DNA of 64,000 bases from Oceaniferula flava. Its GTDB lineage: Bacteria > Verrucomicrobiota > Verrucomicrobiia > Verrucomicrobiales > Akkermansiaceae. Where the stretch lies: positions 1-64,000 of the forward strand of contig NZ_JAFBGL010000012.1 in NCBI RefSeq assembly GCF_016811075.1. Direction: 5' to 3'. Below are positions 46,246-56,361 of the stretch, piece by piece. Each line of letters starts with the position of its first letter. Position 1 is the first letter of the stretch. The notes beneath the pieces are model-generated. The model had not been told where the DNA came from and searched no databases. It worked only from the letters and a program-made list of their open reading frames with translations. The position numbers were made by a program, and so were the translations under genes.

Positions 46246-48216
46246 ATGAAAAACTCCAGTCTTCACAGTCATCTCCAGCGTCCACTATCGCAGCGGCTGC
46301 TCACTCTTGCCGCCCTGCCCTGCCTCGCGCTTCCAGCAGTGGCTCAAGTCTATAATCCCACGAAAGGCACCAACACCCCTGCCGCAACTCCAGCAGCAGG
46401 CGGCGGTGACACCACCATCGTGCGCGATAAGAAAAAGGCCGACTCCCCCTACGGCAATGAAGTTCCCTTCATCGATCCTACCCAGGAAACCATCAGCCTG
46501 ATGGGTCACACCTTCAATTTGGGCGACAACCGCCTGGGCGGTCAGTTCGAGTCTTACCTCGCTGACACCCCCAACACCGATGCTGCAGCCCAAGAATACC
46601 GAGAAACCATCGATGCCATTCTCAAAGCTGTCTCACCTCACACCACCGGAGTTTCCATCCGCCAAAAGCTGATCAACGGCTTCGCCCTGCTGCCACGTGC
46701 ATCCTCCTACCCTGGCGATGGTCGTATCTGTGATTCGCTGTCGAATGCCATCTACGCAGCCATGCTCTCCAAGGGGGCCATCAGCAACTCGAAGGACTAC
46801 ATCGAAAGCCTCGAAAAGGAGAAGAAACGCATCATCTACAATGCCGATGTACTTGCGCGCAAACAGGATCTCACCGAGACGGAAACCAGCACTCAAGGGG
46901 GTAGACAAGGAAAAGGTAAAAAGACCACCGTCGAGAAATCCGCCGAGACCTTCGAACTCCAGGACATGCAGAAACGCATCTTGGAAATTGAAGCCCTGAA
47001 GAAAATGCACCAGGCCAAGGACGAGGTAAACATCGTGCAGGCCAAGATCCAGTATCAGGCACTGCTGGCCCAGCTCTTCGTTCAGCGCCGCTTCGAACAC
47101 GTCGTCATCGGAACCCGCTTCTACAATCTCATTTTCCGCGATGGCGACAGCAAGATGCGCCTGAAGAAAAACTCGGATGTTGCCAAGTTCTTCGGCGAAG
47201 GACTCGGTGTCGATCCTACCGTGACAGGACTCGATTCCGCCGCCAATGAGGCCATCCGCAAGGTGCAGACCTTTGTGGCCGCCTTCCACAATCACGTTTC
47301 ACACAATGAGCTGCACTCCGCCTCACGCCGACTCACCGAGGCCTTTGCCATCGGCGAGTTCCTGCCTGCGGTGCAAACTGTGCCAGCCGGAGACCGCCGC
47401 AAGATCCTCGAATACGTTCGCGACGGCCACGCTCTGGTGAAAGCCATGGATGTGCACGATTACGCTCGCGCCAAAGTTCTTCTCGAGTCGTTGAAAAAGC
47501 AATCCAGCGACTTCGATTCCACCAAGGCCGAGGGAGCCATCGCCGCCTACACCCGGGTGTCAGATGGCCACGTCCGTGCCGCCAAGATCGCTCTGATGCA
47601 GGGAGATCAGGAAAAATTCCAGACCGAATTGAAAAATGCCACCCAAGTCTGGCCCACCAACCCTAGCTTGGTAGAAATCGACGAACGCCTCGATTCTATG
47701 CTCAGCAAGGGCGACACAGCCAAAACATTGCTGGACGACTTCGACCGCCTGCTGAGCGAAAGCAACTACCGCGAGATCTTCAAGCGCCAGTATGAGTTCG
47801 TGCCCGTGGTGAAAGACGATAGCGAACGCAAGGACGCCGTCGCCCAGATCATCAAGAACATCCACCGCATCGATGGCTCCATCATCCAGGCCAAGGAGTT
47901 TTCCAAAATTGGCAACGATTACGCCGCCTGGGAAAGTCTCGCCACCCTGCGTGAGGAATTTCCCAAGGATCCGGAGCTGCTGCGCCAATTGGAAAAGCTG
48001 TCATCGAAAGTCGCCAACTTCACCGTCGCCCTGACCCGCGCCAAGGAATTTGAAACCAACGATCTGAACCCACAAACCGGCTCGGCCCTCGCTTGGTATC
48101 TCGAAGCCAAAGGCATCTACCCGGACAGCAAGTTCGCCCAGGAAGGCATCGACCGCTTGGTCAAACGCATCCTCCCCGAGCCAGGCGACGAAACACCGAT
48201 CACCACCACAGAATAG
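46246..48216 (+). CDS. Large secreted helical protein of unknown function
   Basis: From the ATG at 46246 the protein has 656 residues. A signal peptide (about 1-34, cut after LPAVA) is followed by a Thr/Pro/Ala/Gly-rich stretch (about 35-60) and then almost entirely helix. Residues about 190-285 look coiled-coil (rich in Glu/Lys, including SLEKEKKRIIYNADVLARKQ). The second half (from about 380) reads like TPR-type helical pairs, such as HDYARAKVLLESLKKQ and NDYAAWESLATLREEF. No catalytic site was seen. It probably forms a periplasmic scaffold. Confidence 0.7.
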   Translation: MKNSSLHSHLQRPLSQRLLTLAALPCLALPAVAQVYNPTKGTNTPAATPAAGGGDTTIVRDKKKADSPYGNEVPFIDPTQETISLMGHTFNLGDNRLGGQFESYLADTPNTDAAAQEYRETIDAILKAVSPHTTGVSIRQKLINGFALLPRASSYPGDGRICDSLSNAIYAAMLSKGAISNSKDYIESLEKEKKRIIYNADVLARKQDLTETETSTQGGRQGKGKKTTVEKSAETFELQDMQKRILEIEALKKMHQAKDEVNIVQAKIQYQALLAQLFVQRRFEHVVIGTRFYNLIFRDGDSKMRLKKNSDVAKFFGEGLGVDPTVTGLDSAANEAIRKVQTFVAAFHNHVSHNELHSASRRLTEAFAIGEFLPAVQTVPAGDRRKILEYVRDGHALVKAMDVHDYARAKVLLESLKKQSSDFDSTKAEGAIAAYTRVSDGHVRAAKIALMQGDQEKFQTELKNATQVWPTNPSLVEIDERLDSMLSKGDTAKTLLDDFDRLLSESNYREIFKRQYEFVPVVKDDSERKDAVAQIIKNIHRIDGSIIQAKEFSKIGNDYAAWESLATLREEFPKDPELLRQLEKLSSKVANFTVALTRAKEFETNDLNPQTGSALAWYLEAKGIYPDSKFAQEGIDRLVKRILPEPGDETPITTTE

Positions 48217-48435
48217 CCTGTCCCTGACGGGCCCTCTGGCTAGCCGTGAAGCCTCTGATACTTCACGGAACAAAGCTTCACCCATGCCCAGCATGGGTGA
48301 ATGTGGTTATAGATCCCTTTCACATGTTGGAAGTCGCTGCTTGAGCTGCAGCTCCGTAGCCGATTTCTGCCTCGACGGAGCGGAGGAGCTTGATAGATTT
48401 ACAATCTAACCACCTCTCTTACGGTGCCCTAAGTC
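48217..48435. other. Hairpin-rich intergenic region
   Basis: This 219-base gap has three clean hairpins. They are an 8-base-pair stem at 48244-48251/48261-48268; an 11-base-pair stem with a three-base loop at 48277-48287/48291-48301; and a 7-base-pair stem at 48351-48357/48375-48381 overlapping a 12-base palindrome at 48343-48354. None is followed by a T-run, so none is a standard terminator. Confidence 0.5.
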
Positions 48436-48984
48436 ATGATCCTCGACGCTATCATTGGTCTTTTTATAGCGCTGGCCAGCGCTCTGGCCGCAAGCGTCGC
48501 CGTGATCTTTGTCCCGCTCATCAACCTCGCGGCCCTTGGGGTCGAAGCGGTGATCGGCCTTTTCGTCTCGGGTTTCAGTTTGGGACGAATCCGTCGCGAT
48601 AAGGACGAAGCAAAGTCGACAGGATCTGTGATTGTGAGCATCGTGACGCTGCTGCTTATCCTTGGAGCCATCACTTACTTTTTCGTCGCGCCGGTGGTGA
48701 TGAATCGGCAAGTCACCTTGGTGGCGGAGGACGGCCATAGCCTGCCCTACGCGGCCTTGATGATTCATACCGACAGCGGAACGCAGCATCAGCGGACGGA
48801 CAAGGCGGGCAACATCGTGATCCCACGTTTTGCCACCAACGCCATCACCGTGAAAGACCCTCGATATGTCGAGCGCACTTGGGCGAAGTCCGAGATCGAG
48901 CCTGAGTTGGTGGTCGGACGGACCGTGTTAGGAGCCAGCTTGGATACTCTCGCCGACAAACTGCTCAAACCTGCCCAGGAGTGA
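48436..48984 (+). CDS. Membrane protein with a small extracytoplasmic domain
   Basis: A 182-residue protein: two hydrophobic helices (about 4-27 and 30-48), a cytoplasmic linker with several charges (RIRRDKDEAKST), a third helix (about 65-88), then a C-terminal domain. The domain runs RQVTLVAEDGHSLPYAALMIHTDSG and DKAGNIVIPRFATNAITV, which resembles carboxypeptidase-regulatory-like or Ig-type folds. The tail is polar. I do not recognise a named family. It follows the hairpin-rich gap. Confidence 0.65.
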   Translation: MILDAIIGLFIALASALAASVAVIFVPLINLAALGVEAVIGLFVSGFSLGRIRRDKDEAKSTGSVIVSIVTLLLILGAITYFFVAPVVMNRQVTLVAEDGHSLPYAALMIHTDSGTQHQRTDKAGNIVIPRFATNAITVKDPRYVERTWAKSEIEPELVVGRTVLGASLDTLADKLLKPAQE

Positions 48985-49054
48985 ACTCAGGAACGCCCCA
49001 TCCACCCCATTGCCACTACCCCACCTGGCTAGAACATACCCACGCCCCAACACC

Positions 49055-49435
49055 ATGATGAAAACATCCTACCTCGCCCTCGCGCTCCTCGCGCTAACGA
49101 CATTGAGCAGCTCAGCTCTTGAAGCTCCCAAGGAACCAGCCTCCGCCTTGAAAGTTTTGCTCGATGCTACCCAGAACAAAGATCTCGAGAAATTTGAATC
49201 GGTCTGCAACGAAGTCATGCAACAGGCCATGACGGAAGAGACGATGGCCGCGGTGTCACAGCGCTTTGCTGAGTTCTTGAAACAAGGATATCAAGCCTGC
49301 TACATGGGCTCGCTCGATCGCAAATCGGTGAAAACATTCTATTGGAAGCTGGATTTCAAGACCGATGGCCGCCCCGACATGCTCGCCGAACTGTCCATGA
49401 AAGACGGCAAGGTAGCCGGTTTCTTTATTCGTTAG
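49055..49435 (+). CDS. Small secreted protein
   Basis: A 126-residue protein with a signal peptide (about 1-21, cut after SSSALE or nearby). The mature part of about 105 residues alternates helix (LKVLLDATQNKDLEKFESVCNEV within about 30-55) and strand (TFYWKLDFKTDGRPDMLAELSM). This resembles small NTF2-like or DUF3887-like secreted domains in shape only. The start is at 49055, with a second ATG at 49058. Neighbours are also proteins of unknown function. Confidence 0.65.
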   Translation: MMKTSYLALALLALTTLSSSALEAPKEPASALKVLLDATQNKDLEKFESVCNEVMQQAMTEETMAAVSQRFAEFLKQGYQACYMGSLDRKSVKTFYWKLDFKTDGRPDMLAELSMKDGKVAGFFIR

Positions 49436-49576
49436 GTGCTGATTCAACTTTTTGGACCCAAAGCGCAACACACGCTCATTACAAAACCACATCCGCATTT
49501 TTGTTAGGAAAATTACCGATTTCAACCATGCCTTTACAGGTAAACAACTAGCCAGAATCGCTTTCTTGCTACGGCA

Positions 49577-49960
49577 ATGATCTCCAAGAAAAAATCACGA
49601 ACAGTCACTGTCGACGACACGCTATTCCGTCACAAGATCTCTACCACTCCTCAAAGCAAGGGGATTTACCGTCTGAATATCACTGTCCAGAGTGAAGAGC
49701 ATAATGCCACTAAGCTGATTGTTGCCGGCTTAATCCAAAAAGACCATTCAATCCTCCCCCTTGTTGACTCACAGGAGGGAGAATATTATCCAACAGTGAC
49801 ACGACACGAGGTCGAGTGGTGTGTCAGAGAAGCTATTAATAGTGGATGGGATTACAGAGCCAAGGGTGAACCATTTATTCTGAAAGTCACCAACGAGATC
49901 TTTCGGCTCGGGTTTTGGTCCACTGAAAAATCAGACAACCCAGTCATCAAGCCGACTTAA
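49577..49960 (+). CDS. Hypothetical protein, less GC-rich than neighbours
   Basis: A 127-residue cytoplasmic protein with no signal peptide. It starts with a Lys-rich segment (MISKKKSR) and contains YRLNITVQSEEHNATKLIV, a GEYYPTVTRHEVEWCVREA segment and a final FILKVTNEIFRLGF. No known domain was seen. By eye its base composition is clearly lower in GC than that of the genes around it, which could mean recent acquisition. The adjacent genes are a small secreted protein and a TPR protein. Confidence 0.6.
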   Translation: MISKKKSRTVTVDDTLFRHKISTTPQSKGIYRLNITVQSEEHNATKLIVAGLIQKDHSILPLVDSQEGEYYPTVTRHEVEWCVREAINSGWDYRAKGEPFILKVTNEIFRLGFWSTEKSDNPVIKPT

Positions 49961-49991
49961 GCCCCCCAGCCCCTGTGCAAATCGCCCAAAT

Positions 49992-50534
49992 ATGAAACCG
50001 TTGATCACCTGGCTCGTTCTGTTACTCAGCGGGCTAACAGCCTATGCCACCCCCTCTGAACCGGTGACCAAAGAAGATGCCATCGCAGCGTTTCGGGAAT
50101 ATCGAAGGGGCGTGAAATTGATCACAGCAATCCACAGCGACCTGATGCAGGCGTCATGGACCGCCACCGCAGACAAGAAGCTTGAGATCACGGCCCAGCA
50201 GAAGGTGGATTACCAACAAGCGCGGAAGCACCTTCAGAAATCGATTAGCCTCAATCCCTATTTCCCAGACGCCTACGTATTCCTCGCCAACTCCTACTGG
50301 GAGCTGGAAAACGATCTGCAGCAGACTCTGACACATTACAGCAAGGCGCTCGAAATTGACCCTGACTACGACGATGTCATCTCCGCCCGAGGACAGGTGT
50401 TGATCCTGCTCAAACGCACTGCTGATGCCGAAAAAGATTTGCAGCGGCTCGAAGCGCTGGAGTCGGATCACGCTTCCGCACTCCGCGAGCAAATCGCCGA
50501 GCTCAAAACCCAACGCAAGCAAAGCAGGGAATAA
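49992..50534 (+). CDS. Secreted TPR protein
   Basis: A 180-residue protein with a signal peptide (about 1-20, cut after TAYA). It has about two to three TPR motifs: VDYQQARKHLQKSISLNPYF, DAYVFLANSYWELEN, LTHYSKALEIDPDYDDV, and AEKDLQRLEALESDH. It should bind peptides or proteins in the periplasm, but no partner is evident. The stop codon lies 133 bases before the next gene on the same strand. Confidence 0.8.
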   Translation: MKPLITWLVLLLSGLTAYATPSEPVTKEDAIAAFREYRRGVKLITAIHSDLMQASWTATADKKLEITAQQKVDYQQARKHLQKSISLNPYFPDAYVFLANSYWELENDLQQTLTHYSKALEIDPDYDDVISARGQVLILLKRTADAEKDLQRLEALESDHASALREQIAELKTQRKQSRE

Positions 50535-50666
50535 ACGCCTGCCCGACGTCGCGGCCAACAGGGCATCCAGCACTTCTCCTTGAAATCATGGCCTATTTCC
50601 TGTAGTGAGAAGTCGTCGTCAACGCTCAGCTCGCTGACGCGCCTCAGTCCATTCGGAACCCATTCC

Positions 50667-51335
50667 ATGCGCCCGATTACACCCGTTCAGATCGTCATCG
50701 GTGGATGTCTGTTAGCATTTGGTGCCTCATTTCTGAATACCGGCTTTCTTCTTTCCACGGGAGCCTCGGTCAGTCACCTCACTGGGGACATCGCGAGGAT
50801 TGGTTCCGGCCTCTCCAACCTCGGCAGTTCCTCCGGCAGCCACATTTTCAACGTCACGTCAGCGGCCTTGGGTTTCATCACAGGAGCGATTATCTCAGGC
50901 TTCCTACTCCACCACCCGACGGTGGAAATCAGCAAACCCTACGGTCGGATCTTATCGGTGTTAGGCATCTGCTTACTCATTTCTTATGCCACCTATTCCA
51001 GTGCCCCGGTCCTCTCGATCACCATCGCCAGTGCCGTCTGCGGGGCGCAGAATGCTCTGGCCAGCCGATACCGCGGCGTGGTGCTGCGAACCACTCACCT
51101 GACAGGCCTATTCACCGACTTTGGCATCCACTTGGGCATGAAGCTACGTGGCCATACCGTGGAAGGCTGGAAACTCCTGATCCCTATCTGCCTGACATGC
51201 TCCTTCCTCGTCGGCGCCGTCATCAGCAGCGCAGTGGCTTTGAACGCCTTGGGAAATTGGCTGTTGCTAGCTGGGATCGGTTACCTGCTCGGAGGTATGG
51301 CGTGGAGTTTTTATAAACGAACAAGAAGTGAATAA
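50667..51335 (+). CDS. DUF1275/YoaK-like membrane protein
   Basis: From the ATG at 50667 the protein has 222 residues and about six membrane helices. The family pattern is visible: GGCLLAFGASFLNTGFLLS at the start, VSHLTGDIARIG (the SHxTGN-like motif), CGAQNALASRYRGVVLRTTH and TGLFTDFGIHLG. YoaK/DUF1275 proteins have no settled function. The frame continues to 50580 upstream, but that part does not fit the family N terminus. Confidence 0.88.
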   Translation: MRPITPVQIVIGGCLLAFGASFLNTGFLLSTGASVSHLTGDIARIGSGLSNLGSSSGSHIFNVTSAALGFITGAIISGFLLHHPTVEISKPYGRILSVLGICLLISYATYSSAPVLSITIASAVCGAQNALASRYRGVVLRTTHLTGLFTDFGIHLGMKLRGHTVEGWKLLIPICLTCSFLVGAVISSAVALNALGNWLLLAGIGYLLGGMAWSFYKRTRSE

Positions 51336-51382
51336 GTGACTCTATGAAACAGTAACCCCCGTTCATTCATCCCCCCCTCCAT

Positions 51383-51880
51383 ATGCGCGCAATCATCACT
51401 GGCAACTCTGGCTCAGGAAAATCCACACTCGCGAAACGCTTGGCTGAGAATCACCAGATGGCCCACCTGGACCTCGATACTCTGGCCTGGAATGGCGACA
51501 CCCCACCTGCGCGACAGATTTTCTCGAAAAGCACGCGGGCTATCGACGACTTTCTAACCGCTAACAAAAACTGGGTCATCGAGGGCTGCTATGCCGATCT
51601 CATTCGATACGCGGCGAAAAGCTCGACTCATTTCTACTTCATGAATCTCCCGACTGAGACCTGTCTGGAAAATTGCAGAAACCGTCCATGGGAAGCTCAT
51701 AAATACCCATCTCCTGAGGCCCAGAACGCCATGCTCGAAATGTTACTTCAATGGGTGCGTGACTATACTCAACGGGACGATGATTTTTCCTATCAATCAC
51801 ACCGCGATCTCTTTGACGCTTTCAACGGAAGTAAGTTCGAAATTTTAACGAACCAACAAGCTGCCGCCCTCACAAACTAG
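51383..51880 (+). CDS. P-loop kinase (FlaR/adenylate-kinase-like)
   Basis: A 165-residue small nucleotide kinase with MRAIITGNSGSGKSTLAKRL at the start (P-loop GNSGSGKST, residues 7-15) and MAHLDLDTLAWNGDTP (base-binding region). A lid-like segment follows (CLENCRNRPWEAHKYPSPEA). It resembles the DNA-topology-modulation FlaR-like and shikimate/adenylate kinase relatives, whose real substrates are unknown. It ends 239 bases before the pyrophosphatase gene. Confidence 0.82.
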   Translation: MRAIITGNSGSGKSTLAKRLAENHQMAHLDLDTLAWNGDTPPARQIFSKSTRAIDDFLTANKNWVIEGCYADLIRYAAKSSTHFYFMNLPTETCLENCRNRPWEAHKYPSPEAQNAMLEMLLQWVRDYTQRDDDFSYQSHRDLFDAFNGSKFEILTNQQAAALTN

Positions 51881-52119
51881 CAGCTAAGTTGAGCCCACTC
51901 AACTCACCTCCGATCTCTGCGAAAACCTCTTTCGATCGCATCGTCTTGCAGCTCGGCCATTGAGCTTGGATAAGGATCTCCTCTGACGGACTATCTTTTC
52001 CTTGCCAGCTTCCGTTCAAATCCTATTCTGATCATTGCTACTATGAGTGAGGTTCATCGATCTCACCAGTTCTTCTAGCAAAGTCGCTGAGCGTTTTTAC
52101 ACACACAACCACCCTCTTC

Positions 52120-54150
<2,031 letters not shown>

Positions 54151-54174
54151 GACGTTGGCAGTTGTTACAGCACT

Positions 54175-54702
54175 ATGTCGGCAACTGCACCCAAGAAGCA
54201 CGAGAGTGGAAATCGCTCACCACAACACCAATTTCGTGTGCCCAGTGCCGCGGAGGTGACACGTGTCAAAGCCGGCCCCAACCTCGGCCAGCGAGACCGC
54301 TCCGTGCCGTATAAGAAGCCCTACGTGCTCGCAGTGCTTGCCACTCTGTTATTCTATTTACTTATTCTCGCGGTAGGCACGGCGGCTCTCGCATTTGCCC
54401 TCACAGCGCAAGAAGGGCAAACACGGAATGCTTATCTCATCGCCGGTCTGTTAGCAGCGACTGCCTTCACATGGCTGGTCGCCTACCTCCTCCGCCGTAG
54501 GGCTACCTGTCCCCTCTGTAAGTGCACTCCATTGCTCGATAACCTGGCGCTGAAACACCAGAAGGCCCGTAAAATCTGGCCATTGAACTACGGCAACAGC
54601 GCCGTGCTCAGCATTCTTTGCACCCAGCGTATGCGCTGCATGTATTGCGGCACGCCCTTCGATATCCTGAAGGTCAAAAACAAGGAAGACATGGAAGGCT
54701 AA
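54175..54702 (+). CDS. Membrane protein with cysteine-rich end
   Basis: A 175-residue protein: a basic polar N terminus of about 45 residues, two membrane helices (about 51-74 and 84-105), then a cytoplasmic tail with Cys pairs (RRRATCPLCKCTPLL and MRCMYCGTPFD) that may bind zinc. No known family was recognised. It starts 24 bases after hppA and could be co-transcribed with it; the role with the pyrophosphatase is unknown. Confidence 0.7.
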   Translation: MSATAPKKHESGNRSPQHQFRVPSAAEVTRVKAGPNLGQRDRSVPYKKPYVLAVLATLLFYLLILAVGTAALAFALTAQEGQTRNAYLIAGLLAATAFTWLVAYLLRRRATCPLCKCTPLLDNLALKHQKARKIWPLNYGNSAVLSILCTQRMRCMYCGTPFDILKVKNKEDMEG

Positions 54703-54784
54703 GATCCCCGGCCGCTGGGCGATAGAGCCTTGCTCCACCATCAAGGACAGTGAGTGCTGGTTGGTTTGTCATTTTCAAAACGAC

Positions 54785-54816
54785 AAAAATGGGGGCCCGC
54801 ACTAGGCGAACCCCCA
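54785..54816 (-). terminator. Rho-independent terminator of the porin gene
   Basis: Read on the minus strand, an 11-base-pair stem including two G-U pairs (54790-54800 with 54806-54816) and a five-base loop are followed by five T. It lies about 50 bases after the porin stop codon. Confidence 0.85.
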
Positions 54817-54868
54817 CTTTCCAGACAACTGAATTAAACTATAATTCAGCAAGATTGGTTAGCTAAAC

Positions 54869-55603
54869 TTAGAACGCGTAGCTAAGAGAAACACCGCCGT
54901 AGAAAAGGTCGGAGCTGCTGCCGTCGTCGTAGTCATTGCCAAGGTCACTGTCAGCACCCACGAACTTGACGTATGGAGTCAGGGTCATGTTTTCAGCGAT
55001 GCTGTAAGGAAGGGCGACACTCACGAAGTAGTGGTTGAAGCCGTCAAGTGGGTCACCGTTGGTGTCAGAGTTGTAGTCGAAGCTCCATGCAGCACCGACG
55101 GAGAGGTCGAGGCTGAGGCAAGGGCTAAGCTCGTAGCTCTTGGTGGCTTCAAACTCAAGATACTCAGCTTGGAAATCATCGATGTCCTTGTAGTAAGTCA
55201 GTGAAAGACCCAGGCCACACTCCAACTCGTGGGAGATACCGATGTAAACTTCATCGGTCTTGGCTCCGTCATCACCAGGGAAGGCGTAGTAGGTGTAACC
55301 AACGCTCAGATCAACTGGTCCGAGAGTTTTGGTCAGGTCGATGTAGTAGTCAACTTCTTCGAAGTCACCGTCGTTGTCGCCATTCGAGTCAGCATACCAG
55401 ATGCCACCGGAAAGTGCGAAACCACCACCGAGGTCATAGCTCAAGTCGATCCCAGCTTCGTAGAGGTCGTCACCAAAGTCGATACCACGGAATTCATAGA
55501 TGCTGTGGTAGCCGGCGTGGATTTCTGTCTCCAACTCAGCGTGTGCGGATGTAGCGGCGAGCATGGAGCCACCGATCAGTAGTGTTTTGATTGCTTGTTT
55601 CAT
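54869..55603 (-). CDS. TorF-like outer-membrane beta-barrel porin
   Basis: A 244-residue protein with a signal peptide (about 1-22, cut after TSAHA) and a chain of alternating beta strands rich in Tyr, Asp and Gly. It begins with ELETEIHAGYHSIYEFRGIDFGD and ends in LFYGGVSLSYAF, where the terminal Phe is the outer-membrane barrel signal. The start resembles TorF-family putative porins. Two Cys (CGLGLS and SPCLSLD) may pair. It is divergent from amt, and its own sigma-54 promoter suggests nitrogen control, so uptake of a nitrogen source is a reasonable guess. Confidence 0.88.
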   Translation of the reverse strand: MKQAIKTLLIGGSMLAATSAHAELETEIHAGYHSIYEFRGIDFGDDLYEAGIDLSYDLGGGFALSGGIWYADSNGDNDGDFEEVDYYIDLTKTLGPVDLSVGYTYYAFPGDDGAKTDEVYIGISHELECGLGLSLTYYKDIDDFQAEYLEFEATKSYELSPCLSLDLSVGAAWSFDYNSDTNGDPLDGFNHYFVSVALPYSIAENMTLTPYVKFVGADSDLGNDYDDGSSSDLFYGGVSLSYAF

Positions 55604-55637
55604 AATAGTTATATTGGGTGCGTAAGCAATACGAGAT

Positions 55638-55656
55638 CAAGCAGGTAGTGTGCCAA
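55638..55656 (-). promoter_or_regulatory. Sigma-54 promoter of the porin gene
   Basis: On the minus strand the sequence reads TTGGCACACTACCTGCTTG. It has the -24 GG and -12 GC with exactly ten bases between and a near-perfect TGGCAC start. The GC ends 38 bases before the porin start codon at 55603. Confidence 0.85.
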
Positions 55657-56309
55657 CTAATAAGTGCGTGCGACATATTGTGACGAAAACGCCAGCTTCC
55701 GCAGCCTCATTCCGGCTTGTTAGAAATGGTGACCTCATACCCGCTAAGCCTCCCAACTTAAGACTTCCAGACGGTCTCCCATTTCACGCGCCCAGGCATG
55801 ATCCACGCCACCTTCCAGTCAAAAACGAGGACTGATCTATTTACATTCACAAAGCTAACCATCTCTCTATCGCCTCTCTGATCGGTAATCACGACGCCCT
55901 TCCTCACCAGACACAGAACCGCATCTATCTTCCTTCAAACACGCGACTCTAGAAGAGCTGCTCCGGCATCTTTGACAAAGGTGCTGACAGGGCAATCGAT
56001 GCCAAAGAAAAATCACAACGGCCAACTCAGACGCTATCCACTCAAGATTGATTTAGTGCTGCCAGCCCAGGAACCCCAATGAGGAAAATTTTTCAAATAG
56101 GAATAAAAACCAATGGGGCTACCGCAGAGAAACCCTAACGTCACCATGGGCTGAGTGTAGGAAGTATTATCTGTGTGCTTGGGGAAAATTAAGCCCTTCT
56201 GCGAAAAAAATAATTCTAGGGAGATCTCCATTTCGGGTAACTTTGAATTATATAATACACGTAGCGTGCCATTTTCGTATTTTTTTTATCTTTCTCTCTC
56301 ACTTGATTT
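55657..56309. other. Long gap between two sigma-54 promoters
   Basis: About 650 bases without a convincing gene. Sigma-54 promoters need an upstream activator, and this gap gives room for its sites. The only clear palindrome I see is GGAGATCTCC at 56220-56229, about 80 bases before the amt promoter. I did not find an NtrC-type TGCAC-N-GTGCA pair. A few frames of 60 codons exist but do not look coding. Confidence 0.5.
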
Positions 56310-56326
56310 TGGCACGGCTCATGCTT
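56310..56326 (+). promoter_or_regulatory. Sigma-54 promoter of amt
   Basis: TGGCACGGCTCATGCTT matches the sigma-54 consensus TGGCACG-N4-TTGCA with one mismatch in the -12 box. GG and GC are ten bases apart. The GC ends 38 bases before the amt start at 56362, the same distance as for the divergent porin gene. Confidence 0.85.
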
Positions 56327-56361
56327 GGACGTTGCTGTTCAACCAACACAAACCACAGTCC

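Noticed and set aside
55650-55835. A 61-codon plus-strand frame in the porin/amt gap
   Set aside because: It overlaps the sigma-54 promoter of the porin gene, and its composition does not look like protein.
56034-56231. A 65-codon minus-strand frame in the porin/amt gap
   Set aside because: No ribosome-binding site or family resemblance; it lies in a regulatory gap.
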